From: Nectonema munidae
Lineage: Eukaryota; Nematomorpha; Nectonematoida; Nectonematidae
Length of the DNA stretch: 64,000 nucleotides
Direction: 5' to 3'
Assembly (NCBI GenBank): GCA_030549495.1
Contig: JAUIRK010000917.1
Span: 186,001-250,000, forward strand
The position numbers and the translations under genes are program-made. The notes under the pieces were generated by a model that was not told the DNA's origin, did not search any database, and was given only the letters and a program-made list of their open reading frames with translations. This document shows, piece by piece, positions 1 through 11,800 of the stretch; position 1 is the stretch's first letter; each line of letters begins with the position of its first letter.

Positions 1-1770
1 TAATTGCGGTTTTTGGTGGTTCAATATCTAAAATTTTTTGGAAGTATTCTTCTCTTTCTTTTTTGTTCATTTGATCCCACTCGGATTTTGATTTTTGATA
101 GAAATTACATTCATCTGATATTTTTAAATTTCCATAACCATAAAGGGAACATCTTATCACGTTTTCTTGATATCTTACTTCGGTATACAGGCTTTCAATT
201 AAATCTAGTATCTTTTTACTCTTCCATTCTGTTTGATTTGAGTACATGGTTCATCGATTCACAATTATTATTTTTCCATTTATCTGGCAAATATTTGTAA
301 TTGTGTTTAGGGATAAAAAGATGATTTTTAATTACAGGTAATAATCTTTCAGTTAAATAAGTTCCAAATTTTTTTCTCGTATATTTTTTATCACTAAACT
401 TTTCTTTGAATTAAAATCTAAAATATTGGCAGAATCAACTAAACCTGAATTACCAAAAATTGAATTAACGAATGCCATGGTTTCTCTATGATTCATGCCA
501 ATTTTATTTTTAGATACCTTTGTATATTTTTTTCTAAATGTCTTTGGCAATATATGAGAGTAGTATGTGGAAAAAAATGTTTAATAGCCTTAACTAAAGC
601 TTTTTCTTCGTCACTACCTATGATTAAATTATCTGTAGTAAGTTCAAAGTTGAAATCCTGGTTCAATATAAGTGATAAATGAGAGAAAAATTTTGAATAT
701 GATTCAAACTTTCCATCCCAATGTAAATATATGGGACCAAGGAAAATAGGTACAACATTCTTTACTTTTCTTTTGAGATTTTTGTTGTCAAAAACTGTGA
801 CGGTAACGAAGCAATGGCTTCCTAAAATGTTCAACCCAGATTTGATAGATTTGCTTAGATGTAATAGCTGATTTTGGGTATAACAAATTATATTAGGAAG
901 TCCATTAGTATTAAGAGTCATTTCTTTCAAAAATGGGTGTCCAGTTGTTAGCATACATATTATACTTTGTATATTATCGGCGATATTGTTATTATATGCA
1001 TGTAACGAATTTTTTTTCCAGATATATATTTAATATTTCTTAGGACTTTTGAGGTTCTAGGTATATCCTTTTGAGATTCAAGCATTTTAGAATAAATTTT
1101 TTTTACATGATTTTGTTTTTTTTCAATTGTTCCAATACACGATCCTTTATTGCTGGATTGGTTCTCACATATTCTTGAGTATGCATTTTTAAATTTCCAT
1201 GATGAGAACGTTCTAAAGGCCTCGTTCCAATATACTCTCTTAAATAAATATCTGCACCTTTCTCAATCCAAGAAATTCTTCTTTTAAAAAGATCCTTGCG
1301 TTTTAATTCTTCATAATAATGCACCAATGTAATAATTTTTGCATTATCCGGCTCTGGATTCATTGAAATAAAATTTTTGTTCTTTATATATCCAAAAAGT
1401 TCCTTATTTTTTTTAATAAACAACAATTCATTATTCAAGTTTAAAAAATACACCTTTTTCTGTGTAGTTTTAGTCCAAACTCCGAAGTTATCAAAGAAAG
1501 TTCTTTGACCATTTTTATCTTTATGAATTATTTTTGTTTTAAAATAAACATTTTCTATAAAATAGTCTAGAATAACGCCGGAATAACAGAAATCAGAAGA
1601 AAAGAGCTCGTTTATAATTACTCTGCTAGATAAAAATTTGTTACTTAATGATTTCAGTTGTTTTCCATTAAATTCAGTGCTGTCTTCATTAGAGGCAAGA
1701 TAGGTATGGTCTTTTAAGGGAGAAGGTGTTATTTTATTATTAAAAATGCTGTGAATCGGGCTTTGGCTTA
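1..1770 (-). pseudogene. MULE-type transposase relic, C-terminus cut by window edge
   Basis: Read on the minus strand, this is a broken Mutator-like transposase. The upstream part (about 1770-1103) is open without a clear start and is rich in Lys and aromatic residues. The part at 954-493 has the MULE DDE core: GPIYLHWDG, then TTDNLIIGSDEEKAL, then CQRHLEKNIQRY, the C-x2-H block after the second acidic residue. The next piece (550-353) continues in another frame with GMNHRETMAFVNSIFG, and a block near 240-300 reads CESMNHVLK. Frames change near 500-550, between 954 and 1103, and near 240, so it is inactive. No terminal repeats were recognised. Family assignment rests on motif recognition. Confidence 0.72.
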
Positions 1771-3506
1771 GTTTTCATTTCATTGCTGTACTCATTTTGA
1801 GTGGAAATCAGCAAAACTTAATATTAATATCTTAATCTTACAAACTTAGAATTAATAGCAGACAAGTTTTACAATAAGACAGGAAAAAGTTAAGCAATAT
1901 TTATTTATTATTATAAGAAAAAATCGATGTAATATCTACTCGGTTAAAATAAACAAAATGCAGATAAGTAACACCCAAATCAGTTTGCAGGATATAAGGG
2001 CATCGGTGGTAGTACAAACAAGGACGTAAAATTGTGCGAATTTTGATATTTTCGCAACGACTGAATTAAAGTGTTGTCCATGAGAAATGAGTCCTAAATA
2101 ATTAAAAGAAGGAATTTAATGACAAAATAATCGGACTGTATAACAAGATTTATAAATTTAGAAAACAACATAAACTTCCATTTGCTTACTTTTAACATTT
2201 ACTTTTTATTAAAGGCAGTGGTATATAAGTTATTGATTTATATTTGAAGAAAGCACCTATATGGTATACGTATAATATAGAAAGACAAAAATGTAAAACA
2301 GAAGTAATGTGATTTATTAAGATAAAAAGAAGAAAGATTTCAAATTGTTTCTAGAAGTAAACCCAAGTTGATGCCCTAAGACGAGTAATACTCAAAAAAG
2401 AAATGCAGATATTATTTTTTGAACGGTTTAGGGCTTTAGAACGAAACCTAAGTCGTTGTAGTTTGAAGAGAAGAAAAAATATATACTCAATCAAACAATT
2501 TAGTAGAATCTAGATAAATAGAAATATGTATGTTAACACACACGTTATGAATATATAAAGTATGCTTAGTATTGCCATTTCAGTGAAGGACCAAGCTATT
2601 AAAATCTAACTGATTGGGAATATAATTGTAAGTTTTTCAACAAAATCAAATATGTTAATTAAATATTTTTTTATCAAGTATTACAAATGCACTTTTTTAC
2701 GAGTATTTATTTAAGGAATATGTCAGTGTTCTTAAAACTACTTTCTTAAGTCAAACAAAAGAAAAGAAGAGAAAAGGAAAAGAATGAGTAGGATACCAAT
2801 GTTCTCAACAGAGTAAATATAAAGATGATAATATGAAACATGCTAATTAATATAGGATCTATCAATGGTTTGTATGTGAAACTGTATATTATTAACACAT
2901 TATGTTTACTATTATGTGTATATATAAGATATATAGAAAAGCATAGCTGGCTTGGTACAATATGTCTATAACTTAAAATTAAATCTATAAGAATTAAAAA
3001 GGAAAACTATTAAAAGTGAAGAACACAAAATACTTTCTCAAATATAATTTTTTAAAACTAGATACTTTATTAAAAGTAAAAACTAGATTTTAAAATACAT
3101 TGTTATAAAAGAAATAAATACTTTTATATTCTTCCTTGGCCCTTTTAAAAATTAAATGTTAAAAAAAGTTGTCTTGAAAAGATTGATAAATAACTTAAAA
3201 AACATGCCGGATAAAATAAAAAAACTAGAAAAAAGTGATTTTATCGAATTAAAAAAAATCTACTTGAAGATTCATGATGAAACTTTTAGAAAATCTTATT
3301 TACTATGGTTTAAACTTATTTCTAAATTTTTTTGAAGAAAACTACATTTTTCACGTAGTTGGCACAAAATACCCTAGTTGGCACAAATTAGTTACTCCCT
3401 TCAACTTTGTTTGTGATTATATGGGTGTTAGTGTTGTAATGGGTTGTCTCAAATGTTCATGCGTATGAACATTTGTAGGTTTTTATAAGCTATACTTTTT
3501 GCTTAT
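1771..3506. other. AT-rich stretch with no recognised gene
   Basis: Only short open frames and homopolymer runs are present. A 13-bp motif, TAGTTGGCACAAA, occurs twice in near tandem around 3356-3388, just upstream of the piggyBac relic, and may be part of that element's 5' end. Confidence 0.5.
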
Positions 3507-4804
3507 TTGCGCAAATATGAAGAATTCACTGTTGATTCACTACTCGCTTACTTTGGATGCCTCCTGTTTTTAGGACAGTCGAATGATCAGAAAACAAAAG
3601 TTCAAGATCTTTTCTCAGATTCGGTGGGTGTTCCTTTTCTGAAAACTGCTATTGGGAGAAATATGTATATTTTGATAAGTATTATTCTAAGGTTTGATGA
3701 CAAATCCCAAAGAAACCCAAATGATCGAATTTCTCCACTCAGGTTTTTGCAAGACTATTTTTTTGAAAAATGTCATAAGTTTTGGACACCTACAGAGTCA
3801 GTGACAATTGATGAGCAACTGGTTTCTTTCAGAGGTGGATGTCCAGTGAAAGTTTATGACCCTAAAAAGCCTGGACATTACGGTATTAAGTTCTATCATC
3901 TCAATGATTCTAGAACTTATTACTGTTTGAAACCAAAACTGAAATTTTAGGTATTGGAGAAAATTATTTCTCTGGTAATTCGATCGTGAAGAGATTGACA
4001 ACGCTCTCTGAGATACCAAGTGGTTGCGGTGTCTTCACAAATAGATTTTTCACAGATCATAAATATTAATGAATGGATGACGGAGAATAATTAGACTATA
4101 TGTGGAACAGTCAAATCAAACAGTAGGTTTGTTCCTGGAATATTACGCCCTCAGTATCTGAAGACACTAAAGCTCCAAGAATGTGAGCGCAAGATAATTT
4201 ATTCAAAGTATGCCTATCTCGCAGCCTACATTCCCCGAAGACACCCTACAAAAAATTTCAAAGTTGTATATGTATTGTCATCACAACACTGTACAAGCTT
4301 AGAATTAATTGGAGACAAAGCTAAACCAGAGGCGCTTCTGTCTTACAAGAGGTCAAAAAGTTGAGTGGATGTGACTAATCGCATGATTAGATCATATCGA
4401 TCTTACAAACCTTCAAGAAAGTGGCCCACCGTTGTGTTTTCAAACTATTTAGACATAGCAGCTTTGAACTCCATTGTAATTCTGAACCATAATTGTCCTG
4501 AGAACATTTTTTCTGCAACTAAAAAAAGTGGAAGGAAGTTGTTTTTAAAATCTTTGGCAATGGAGCTTTGTTATAACTCAATGAAAATACGCTCCACTAT
4601 TCAAGGGCTGAACTCAAAAACAAAGTCTCCCCTGAATTTTTATGTCTTTGAAGAAAGTAAAGACTTGTATTGTCCACCTTAGTAAAAGAGTTTTTTCCAA
4701 TTTGTCCTACCCCCAAAAAAGCTAGAACCACAAGGCAGTGTCAGAAATGCGAAAAAGGTGTTTGCAAGCATCATTCTTTTTTAATTTGCCCTAGTTGTAA
4801 ATAA
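3507..4804 (+). pseudogene. piggyBac transposase relic (PGBD4-like)
   Basis: The first piece (3507-3950) has the DDE_Tnp_1_7 fold signature: the first catalytic Asp in VTIDEQLVSFRG, followed by CPVKVYDPKKPGHYGIKF. A middle part in shifted frames includes FTNRFFTDHK, which holds the second Asp. The last piece (4365-4682) has VDVTNRMIRSY with the third Asp, then a conserved FSNYLDIAALN. A further frame ends with the Cys/His-rich tail CQKCEKGVCKHHSFLICPSC, the piggyBac cross-brace zinc finger, stopping at 4804. At least two frame changes make it inactive. TTAA-flanked ends were not resolved. Confidence 0.85.
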
Positions 4805-6153
4805 AAAAATATATTGTCTAATACAGTTTTAAACATATGGTCATTTTGTTCATTTAGCTTGAAAAAATTTTCTATTGCTTTTAACTTTTTTGTATGATAC
4901 TCTCGTTAAAAAAATTAAATTGAACAAAAATTAATTTTAAAACATGAAATGTTGTAATTGAAAATTACAAAAAACTTAGAGGACTGAAACTTTTCTTATT
5001 TTATTGAAATTTAACTTTTGAATTCAAGGTGGAGTAAAACTCCATAAGGGCGTCATGTGAAGGTTGGTGCGACTATGCTTCATCCATATTGTTCTTTGCT
5101 CTCAAATTTGTAGCAGTCAAAAACTTTACACTTCACAGCCAACATAAATCAGTGTGAATACGAAGAACAGAGAAGTCAGGACTTATTCCTTAACAAAGCA
5201 TATAGGTTTTCAATAAATGAGTCAATAGCGGCGGAGATAAGATTAGTTAATGTGGTAGATGTAATATCGGTCTCAAATCGGGACTGTTTTTTATCTATGG
5301 ACTATAGAGAGATTGTTATAACTATATATGAAATTGAGACGTTATCTCGTATTTTAAATTTAGATAAAACTTTGTTGTAACAGGTTTTGTTTAGTAATTT
5401 GAGCGAAACAAATAGATGAATTTCTTTATAATTTAGTTCCTTATGATATTTAGTTAAAATAATAAAAGCTTTCCTCATATATTATTCTTTAAAATTTTTC
5501 ATATATCTTTAGCATTTCTTTAAATTATATAAAAAAAAATTATCCGTAACAATCAATCCTTTTTTAATTATGTAGATGACTGAAGAAAAAATACCAAATA
5601 TGTAAATTTAAATATCCAAATATTTTAACCATTTATTTATATACTTTAAATTAATCTAATTATTATTAGCAATATACTTTTATCTAAATGACCTCAATGT
5701 GTCTTAAATTAAGAATTAATCTATAATTTTACTGCCAATTTTTCATTATAATTTTTTTAAATTTCCTTCTTACTTTTATTGAGTAAGGATAATTTAAAAC
5801 TTTATTAAATCATCAAGGCTATACTGTTTGAAATCAATAAATTACAACTATATTTTAATTAAGGCTTGTTAGAACTTGACTATGGCGGAGAGTTGTCCTG
5901 GTTTTGACATTTTTTTAATAAATCCAAATAATTTAGAAGTATCTTTGATTTTTATTTATTTAATTTATGCTTCCAAAATGCAATCAAAATCTAGCTCTAA
6001 CTTTGCTTAATTATTTCTTAGTATAAAAATTTCCTTTTTACTTTTATTTATTACAGTATTAATTTTCTTTATTAATATTTTCAATCTCATGTTTGTTGTG
6101 TTTAGTTAATTTATAAATCTAACATCCAGTGTTGGATTTACTTGCAATGCAAG
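4805..6153. other. AT-rich stretch with no recognised gene
   Basis: No open frame of note. It may include the 3' terminal sequence of the preceding piggyBac relic; a short hairpin, GGAGTAAAACTCC, lies near 5031. Confidence 0.5.
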
Positions 6154-6289
6154 TTAACCCATTAAGTCCCAATGTTACCATTTGGGAACATAAGTAATTT
6201 CATCTTCGTCTGCTTTTTTCAATGACTTTAAATATACATCGTCTGCGTTTTTTTAAATATCATGATTTCTATGGTACTTAATGGGTTAA
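6154..6289. mobile_element. piggyBac-type MITE, 136 bp, TTAA-flanked
   Basis: Both ends carry TTAA followed inward by CCCATTAAGT. The left end reads TTAACCCATTAAGTCCCAAT, and the reverse complement of the right end reads TTAACCCATTAAGTACCATA. The TTAA target duplication and CCC start are the piggyBac signature. The 128-bp interior is non-coding, so this is a non-autonomous element that would depend on a piggyBac transposase elsewhere. Confidence 0.8.
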
Positions 6290-8740
6290 GTACTTTCGCA
6301 ATTTGAGATAACTCAAGAAAGAATTTCTAGAAATGCTAATTCAGAAAAAATTTTTTAAAGAGCAAATGTTATGGTTTGATGACGAAAAGTAAATACGATG
6401 AACCGGGGAAAAGGGCATTATTTGTTTGGAAACAATGTTTCAAAAAACGGTTGATTAAATAGACACACACTCATGCTAAACATCGAATGACCAACAAAAA
6501 ATACAAGATTTTAATAAAAAGTTGAATTATTATATTTAAAGTATTTTTCAACCATATTTTTATAGAAATTATTAAAAAAATATTCAATTTAAAGTACAAT
6601 TTCATTGCAAGACAAATAAAACATAAATTTCAGATTCATTGATTCAAAACAACATTTTCCTTTTTTTATATGTAAAATTGATCAATGATTTTGTTTGTAT
6701 CGAGTGAATATAAAAGGTCAGATTGAATACATAGTAATGAAAGTGAGTTCAATCTAAATTGCCCAAAGTTGATCTTAGATGATGCTGATGTGGAAAAATT
6801 TATCCCATACTCCAGCACAAAATTTAAAAAATATTTTTTTTAAAATAAAATTTGGCTAAGTGCAAGAGACATGTCATGATGAGCATCTAGATGATTTCTT
6901 GAGTTGTTTTTAATCTGAAAAGTCAAAAGTTATTGCTTGGTAGTTATTAGTGATGGTAATTAACAAAAAATAAGTAAATTTTTTATTATTATATGTGATG
7001 TTAATTAAGTCATTATAAAAGGGAAATATAATATTTTTAGGCTAAATAGAGAAAAATTAATTTTAAAACAATTTAATTTTTTTTAAGTATAATAATAATT
7101 AAACTTTTATTTAAAAATAAATTTTAAAAGAATAGTTTTAAAGTTAAACAAAATAACTTTTATTTTACGTATATCTGAATTATATTTAACCTAAATAAAA
7201 AATAAGTAAAATAATATACCTAAAACTATTGTATTATTTAAATAGATTTCATTTGCAAATTGAAAAAAAACTAGAGCATGGAACATCTGCGAAGAAAATA
7301 CATATATATATGTCAAAACATTTCATACAACAGAAACAATTTTTTTGTTGTCCTGTTTAGGGGGACGTACAATTGATATGCAGTTATGTATATTAGTAAT
7401 AAAATACGTTATGGATATAATATATATAGATTTATAGAGTGATGAAAAGATACCTCTCCTAAAACCTATATGTACCTCGCAAAACTTACAAAAAAAACCT
7501 CATAAAATCAGCTAAATCAAAGGGTGGAAGTATTTTTAATAAATACTATATATATTACGCTGTCTCCCGCCTCCTATAACGTTTTCTCGCACACCTTATT
7601 GGTACCTGGACCCCAGGTTAAGAATCACTCCTCTAGATAAAGTTAAAAAGATCTTTCTCCATGTCAATTTGTAATGGCTATTGTAAGTAATATTCTTACT
7701 AATATGTTTTCTTTTGAAATTTGAACTTTAATTAATTTTAAATGTTTGATACTGGCCGGTAAAATTTAGATATAATATTTTTAAACTGCAAAAATTCGTG
7801 TAGAATTTATGTTTCCAAGTCATTATAATACGTAATAACAATAGGTTCACTTTGAACTTTAAAGTGATTTTAACTCATAGTGCATTCTTTTAAAAAACTC
7901 GATTTCTGAATTTTGATTAAGCATTTACTATGCGCTCTAACTTAAAAATTTTCATCTATTAACTTTGTACGTGGATCAGGAGGATGAGTGTCTACTTCCA
8001 GAATGTCATCAAAAATTGTCTTCTTTTTTTTATTCTTTTTTAGTATCAGATTATAAAGGTTTAGTAAAATTCTTCGCTTATTTTAGATTTAGCGCTACCT
8101 AAATTTCTCTTTGCATACTTCTAATGAGGCCTTCTCTATATCTTCATGAGTGTATAAAGTGCTTGTTATTAATGTACATCCTCTAACATTAAAGAAATTA
8201 ATGAATGCTTCGTCTGGTGTTTCATTTACTTCTATCTGTGAAAATAGCATAATTAGTAGACGTAACTAATAAATTTGTTTACAAACTGTACTGAGAAAAG
8301 CATTATGTGTATCTTATACCTCCCCATTGCGTAAACAATATATATTCAAAGAGCTGACTACGTAATATCTTGCCTCTTAACTCAATAATTAGAAACCATA
8401 CCCAATATTATATTTTAACCAAAAAATTATTTGTCAACTTGTCCGTTCATTTATACTTAACATGAAAACTTCCCTCGGCCACCTCTAAAAATAACGTAAT
8501 TGTAATAAAATTTTCATTTATATTTTTATGATTATCTTTGGAAGGTGTCGGAGTCACATTTATTTATTAAGCACCACCGTATGGCGACATCTCTTCAACC
8601 CCTTGGGTAATTCGAACTCTGGTTTGACTAATTTATTGGTGATAGCCACGTTGCAATAATGTGGCCCTCAGGAATTTATTATATCCGATATGCCGTGTGT
8701 CTTTTGTTCACATAAGTTTTATAGTAATTTTTAAAAATAG
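6290..8740. other. Presumed 5' flank or first intron of TBC1D23
   Basis: No coding exon was recognised. The missing first coding exon of TBC1D23 must end in phase 2 upstream of 8741 and may lie here or left of the window. A lone hAT-like end, CCCCAGGTTAAGAATCACT, at about 7612-7630 resembles the right end of the element at 44486-45343, but no left partner was found. Confidence 0.4.
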
Positions 8741-8849
8741 AAATAATGATATTGAACAACTACTTAACGAAGATTTTTCTTTTGCCGATATTCGAAAAAT
8801 TTGTCAGAACAAACCTTTCCCATCTAAATTCCGAACTAAAGCTTGGAAG
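8741..8849 (+). CDS. TBC1D23: TBC1D23 exon a (start of TBC domain)
   Basis: Acceptor AG at 8739-8740; donor GTAAGG at 8850. It begins with the last base of a split codon and ends in phase 0. It reads NDIEQLLNEDFSFADIRKIC and then PFPSKFRTKAWK, matching the vertebrate DLEEALE...LPADLRAKVWK block. An in-frame run upstream of the acceptor has no plausible ATG start. Confidence 0.9.
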
Positions 8850-11800
8850 GTAAGGAAATGTATGTTTGATTAGTTTGTTCTTTACAATACTCTATTTCTA
8901 GGTTTGTCTAGAATCTAACGATTCTTGTCACTATACCAAAGAATGGGATGGACTATATAATCTTGACAACCAAGAAATTTTACGTTCTCATTGTCAAGCC
9001 TTTGTAGGTATACATTTTGAAACGCTTATATTTTAGATAACTAAATATTTAACATATTTACCAGATCTTTTCGTTGTTTTTAAGTTGAGTGAAGATCTAC
9101 GGTCAAGTCTGTTATCACCCATCTTCATTTGATGCGATAGACACATTATTTTATTCTCATCTTATGACTATGGACATCGTGGTGTCCGAAATATTTAATT
9201 AATAAATCTCCTGCATTTTGTATTGTTCTAGTATTTTTTTCTAGATATATTTTAAGAACAAAATGTTTTCCCTTTTCAAATATATATATTGTTTGGTAAA
9301 AGTAGTTTTAGGGTTTTATTATTATATTAAAGATAAAAGTTAACTAATTAAAAATAAAAATTTAAGTCTGAACCACAAAACAGACTCATTGTGAAAGGTC
9401 ACAGACAAAAGACCGATTTATTACAAAGAAAGGCAGGAGGTAAAAGTTTTTTTAACATATCTCCCCAATATGAATTGGTTAGCTGAATTGATTACTCTGT
9501 ATTTAGACACTTTACTGCTTAAAATAAAATTTAAAATTTATATTAATGTTGGAATTTTTAGTAGCGAAATGTTTCCATACCAGACACTAACATAGAAAAG
9601 GAAACAATAATCTCATATAATTTTCATAGTATTGCTACCTACCTACACATATATTCAGTTCGTAAAGTAAATTGTCTGATAAAGTCATTAACTTTAATTT
9701 AACCCTTTTTAGTTTAAATTGAAAGTCAAAAATGTAATAAAGGACATTTGATACCTTGAAATTTATATGAATTATCTATTCCATTCCATAAGAGATATAC
9801 TATAATTACAAGATAATAAAATTATTCGTATAGAAAATAATACAAAAAAGGAAAATAATTTCTATAAAATGTAGCCCATTAGAACCCAAGAAAAACAGAC
9901 GATAATAGATATTCTAGCTTACTTTTATTGTACTCAAATGAGTACAACGGTACCTAATGAGTTTAAGTCCATCTTACTTAACCCATTTTACTCCGTAATT
10001 AAAAAAATTTTTTTTTCGTTATCGGAAAAAAAATATAGTTAGTACTCAAGTAAAAACTAAAAATATGTTTTACTGCATACTTATTTATTTCACAGGTCTT
10101 TTTTCAAAATGTTCCATTTTTGGAACATCGGTGGGTTGTGTACTAATTTTTCTTTTTTCAAGTTTTCCATTTGTACAATATACATATAGCGTATGAAAGA
10201 TAGAAAAGTTAAAAGTTTATTATTCTTTATGATATAATCCAAAACACTTTTGATGAAGTCTTTTATCGTAACTTTTACACTTTTTTGTTGTTTTTTTTAT
10301 AGATTATACATCGTCCTTGTGAGCAAGAAATAATAATATGTCCATTTGCTTTTCTCCATTTGGACATCAAGTGGGTAACAGGCCCAGGTTTACTAATTTT
10401 CTTTTTTTTATATTCCAAAAGATGTAGAATTGCTAAATTGAAAGCATTTATTGCTAATTGCCACCACCATTTTTTTCCTTTTATTTGAGTACGATATGAG
10501 GATAATAAGCGATCCAAAACATCTTACTCACCCATACCAATGTTGTACTTTTTTATAATGTTTGGACACTCAACATTGATATAATTTTTGTTTTTTCTGC
10601 AATATCTTTTTATTTGTGTCAGAGGTTCATGATTACAAAAATTAGAAGCTATAGTAACAGGAGCGTTATCATTCCACCGCGCTATGTAAACTTTACCATC
10701 ACACCTGTAATCAAAATTACCTATTTTCTTTTTTAGTTTCTTTAACAGACTTGAGAGGGCATTTATTTGTCACGTATGGTTCCTGAGCACTTTATACCTT
10801 CATAAGACTTTCAAAGAGTTTATGAGAAGAAAAAAATTTATCAAAGTAAACTTCGTAAGAGTATTTGTTTGTGATCAAATCTGTAAATTCTTTTACAATT
10901 CTGAAACTCAAAGGAGTAGAGTTATAGGTTTTTCCTGCATACAACTTCGCTTGGTAAGGGTATCCATCAGATGAACAAATGTATAAAATTTTATAACCAA
11001 ACCTAACAGGTTTTTCCTTGATGAATTGTTTACATGAGTGTTTCCCAAAGTAAGGAACCATACTCTCGTCAATTGATAAACATTTGTGAAAAAACCCAAA
11101 TTGCATCATTTTTTCATTTAGTATGTTATAAATATCTTGGATTTTGGCAAACTTCACACTTTGATCAATTTCGTTGTTATCACCAGGGCGAGGAAAAATT
11201 GACCTAAAAAATTGGAAAAAATTGACTTTTACTCAGAGAAAAAATTGACTTTATTGACTTTAAAGTTTCATTAAATTGAACAACTATGAACACTTTAGAA
11301 AAAGTATTGAAAATTATTTCAAAGAATTCATGACTTTGTAATACAACAATATATAATTAATGACATTTTCTGATTTAAAATTCGATCATTTTCTAGCAGT
11401 TTTTCCAGTTTAGAAAAAGATCTTTCTACTTCTAAAGTTAAAACTTGACAATTTTGTAATTTGTGATAAGTACTGCGAGAGATTTGAGAGTTTTCCATAT
11501 TCATGATTTTATTGATTTCATTTTATTTGAATCTATTTTCAAGATAACTTTTAACGCCACATTCGTCTTAAATGAAATAATGTTGAAACAAATGAAGGCA
11601 TCTTCGACCGAAAAAGTCTCTATGTTGACCTTTTCCTATTAAATCAATGAATCGTGAATATTCTCTAATTATTATTGTTAGCAAGTTTTGACACAGATTT
11701 TCTTTTTTTTTTTAACAATTTCTTGATATTTGGCAATAAAATTCCATCATCTTCACCATTAATTTCTTCACTGCTGGAAGATTTTAATGAAAATATTTTG

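Noticed and set aside
4-300. 98-codon plus-strand frame at the left edge
   Set aside because: It is antisense to the C-terminal part of the MULE transposase relic.
7272-7640. Complete hAT ending at the relic terminus near 7630
   Set aside because: A left end with matching target repeat could not be identified.
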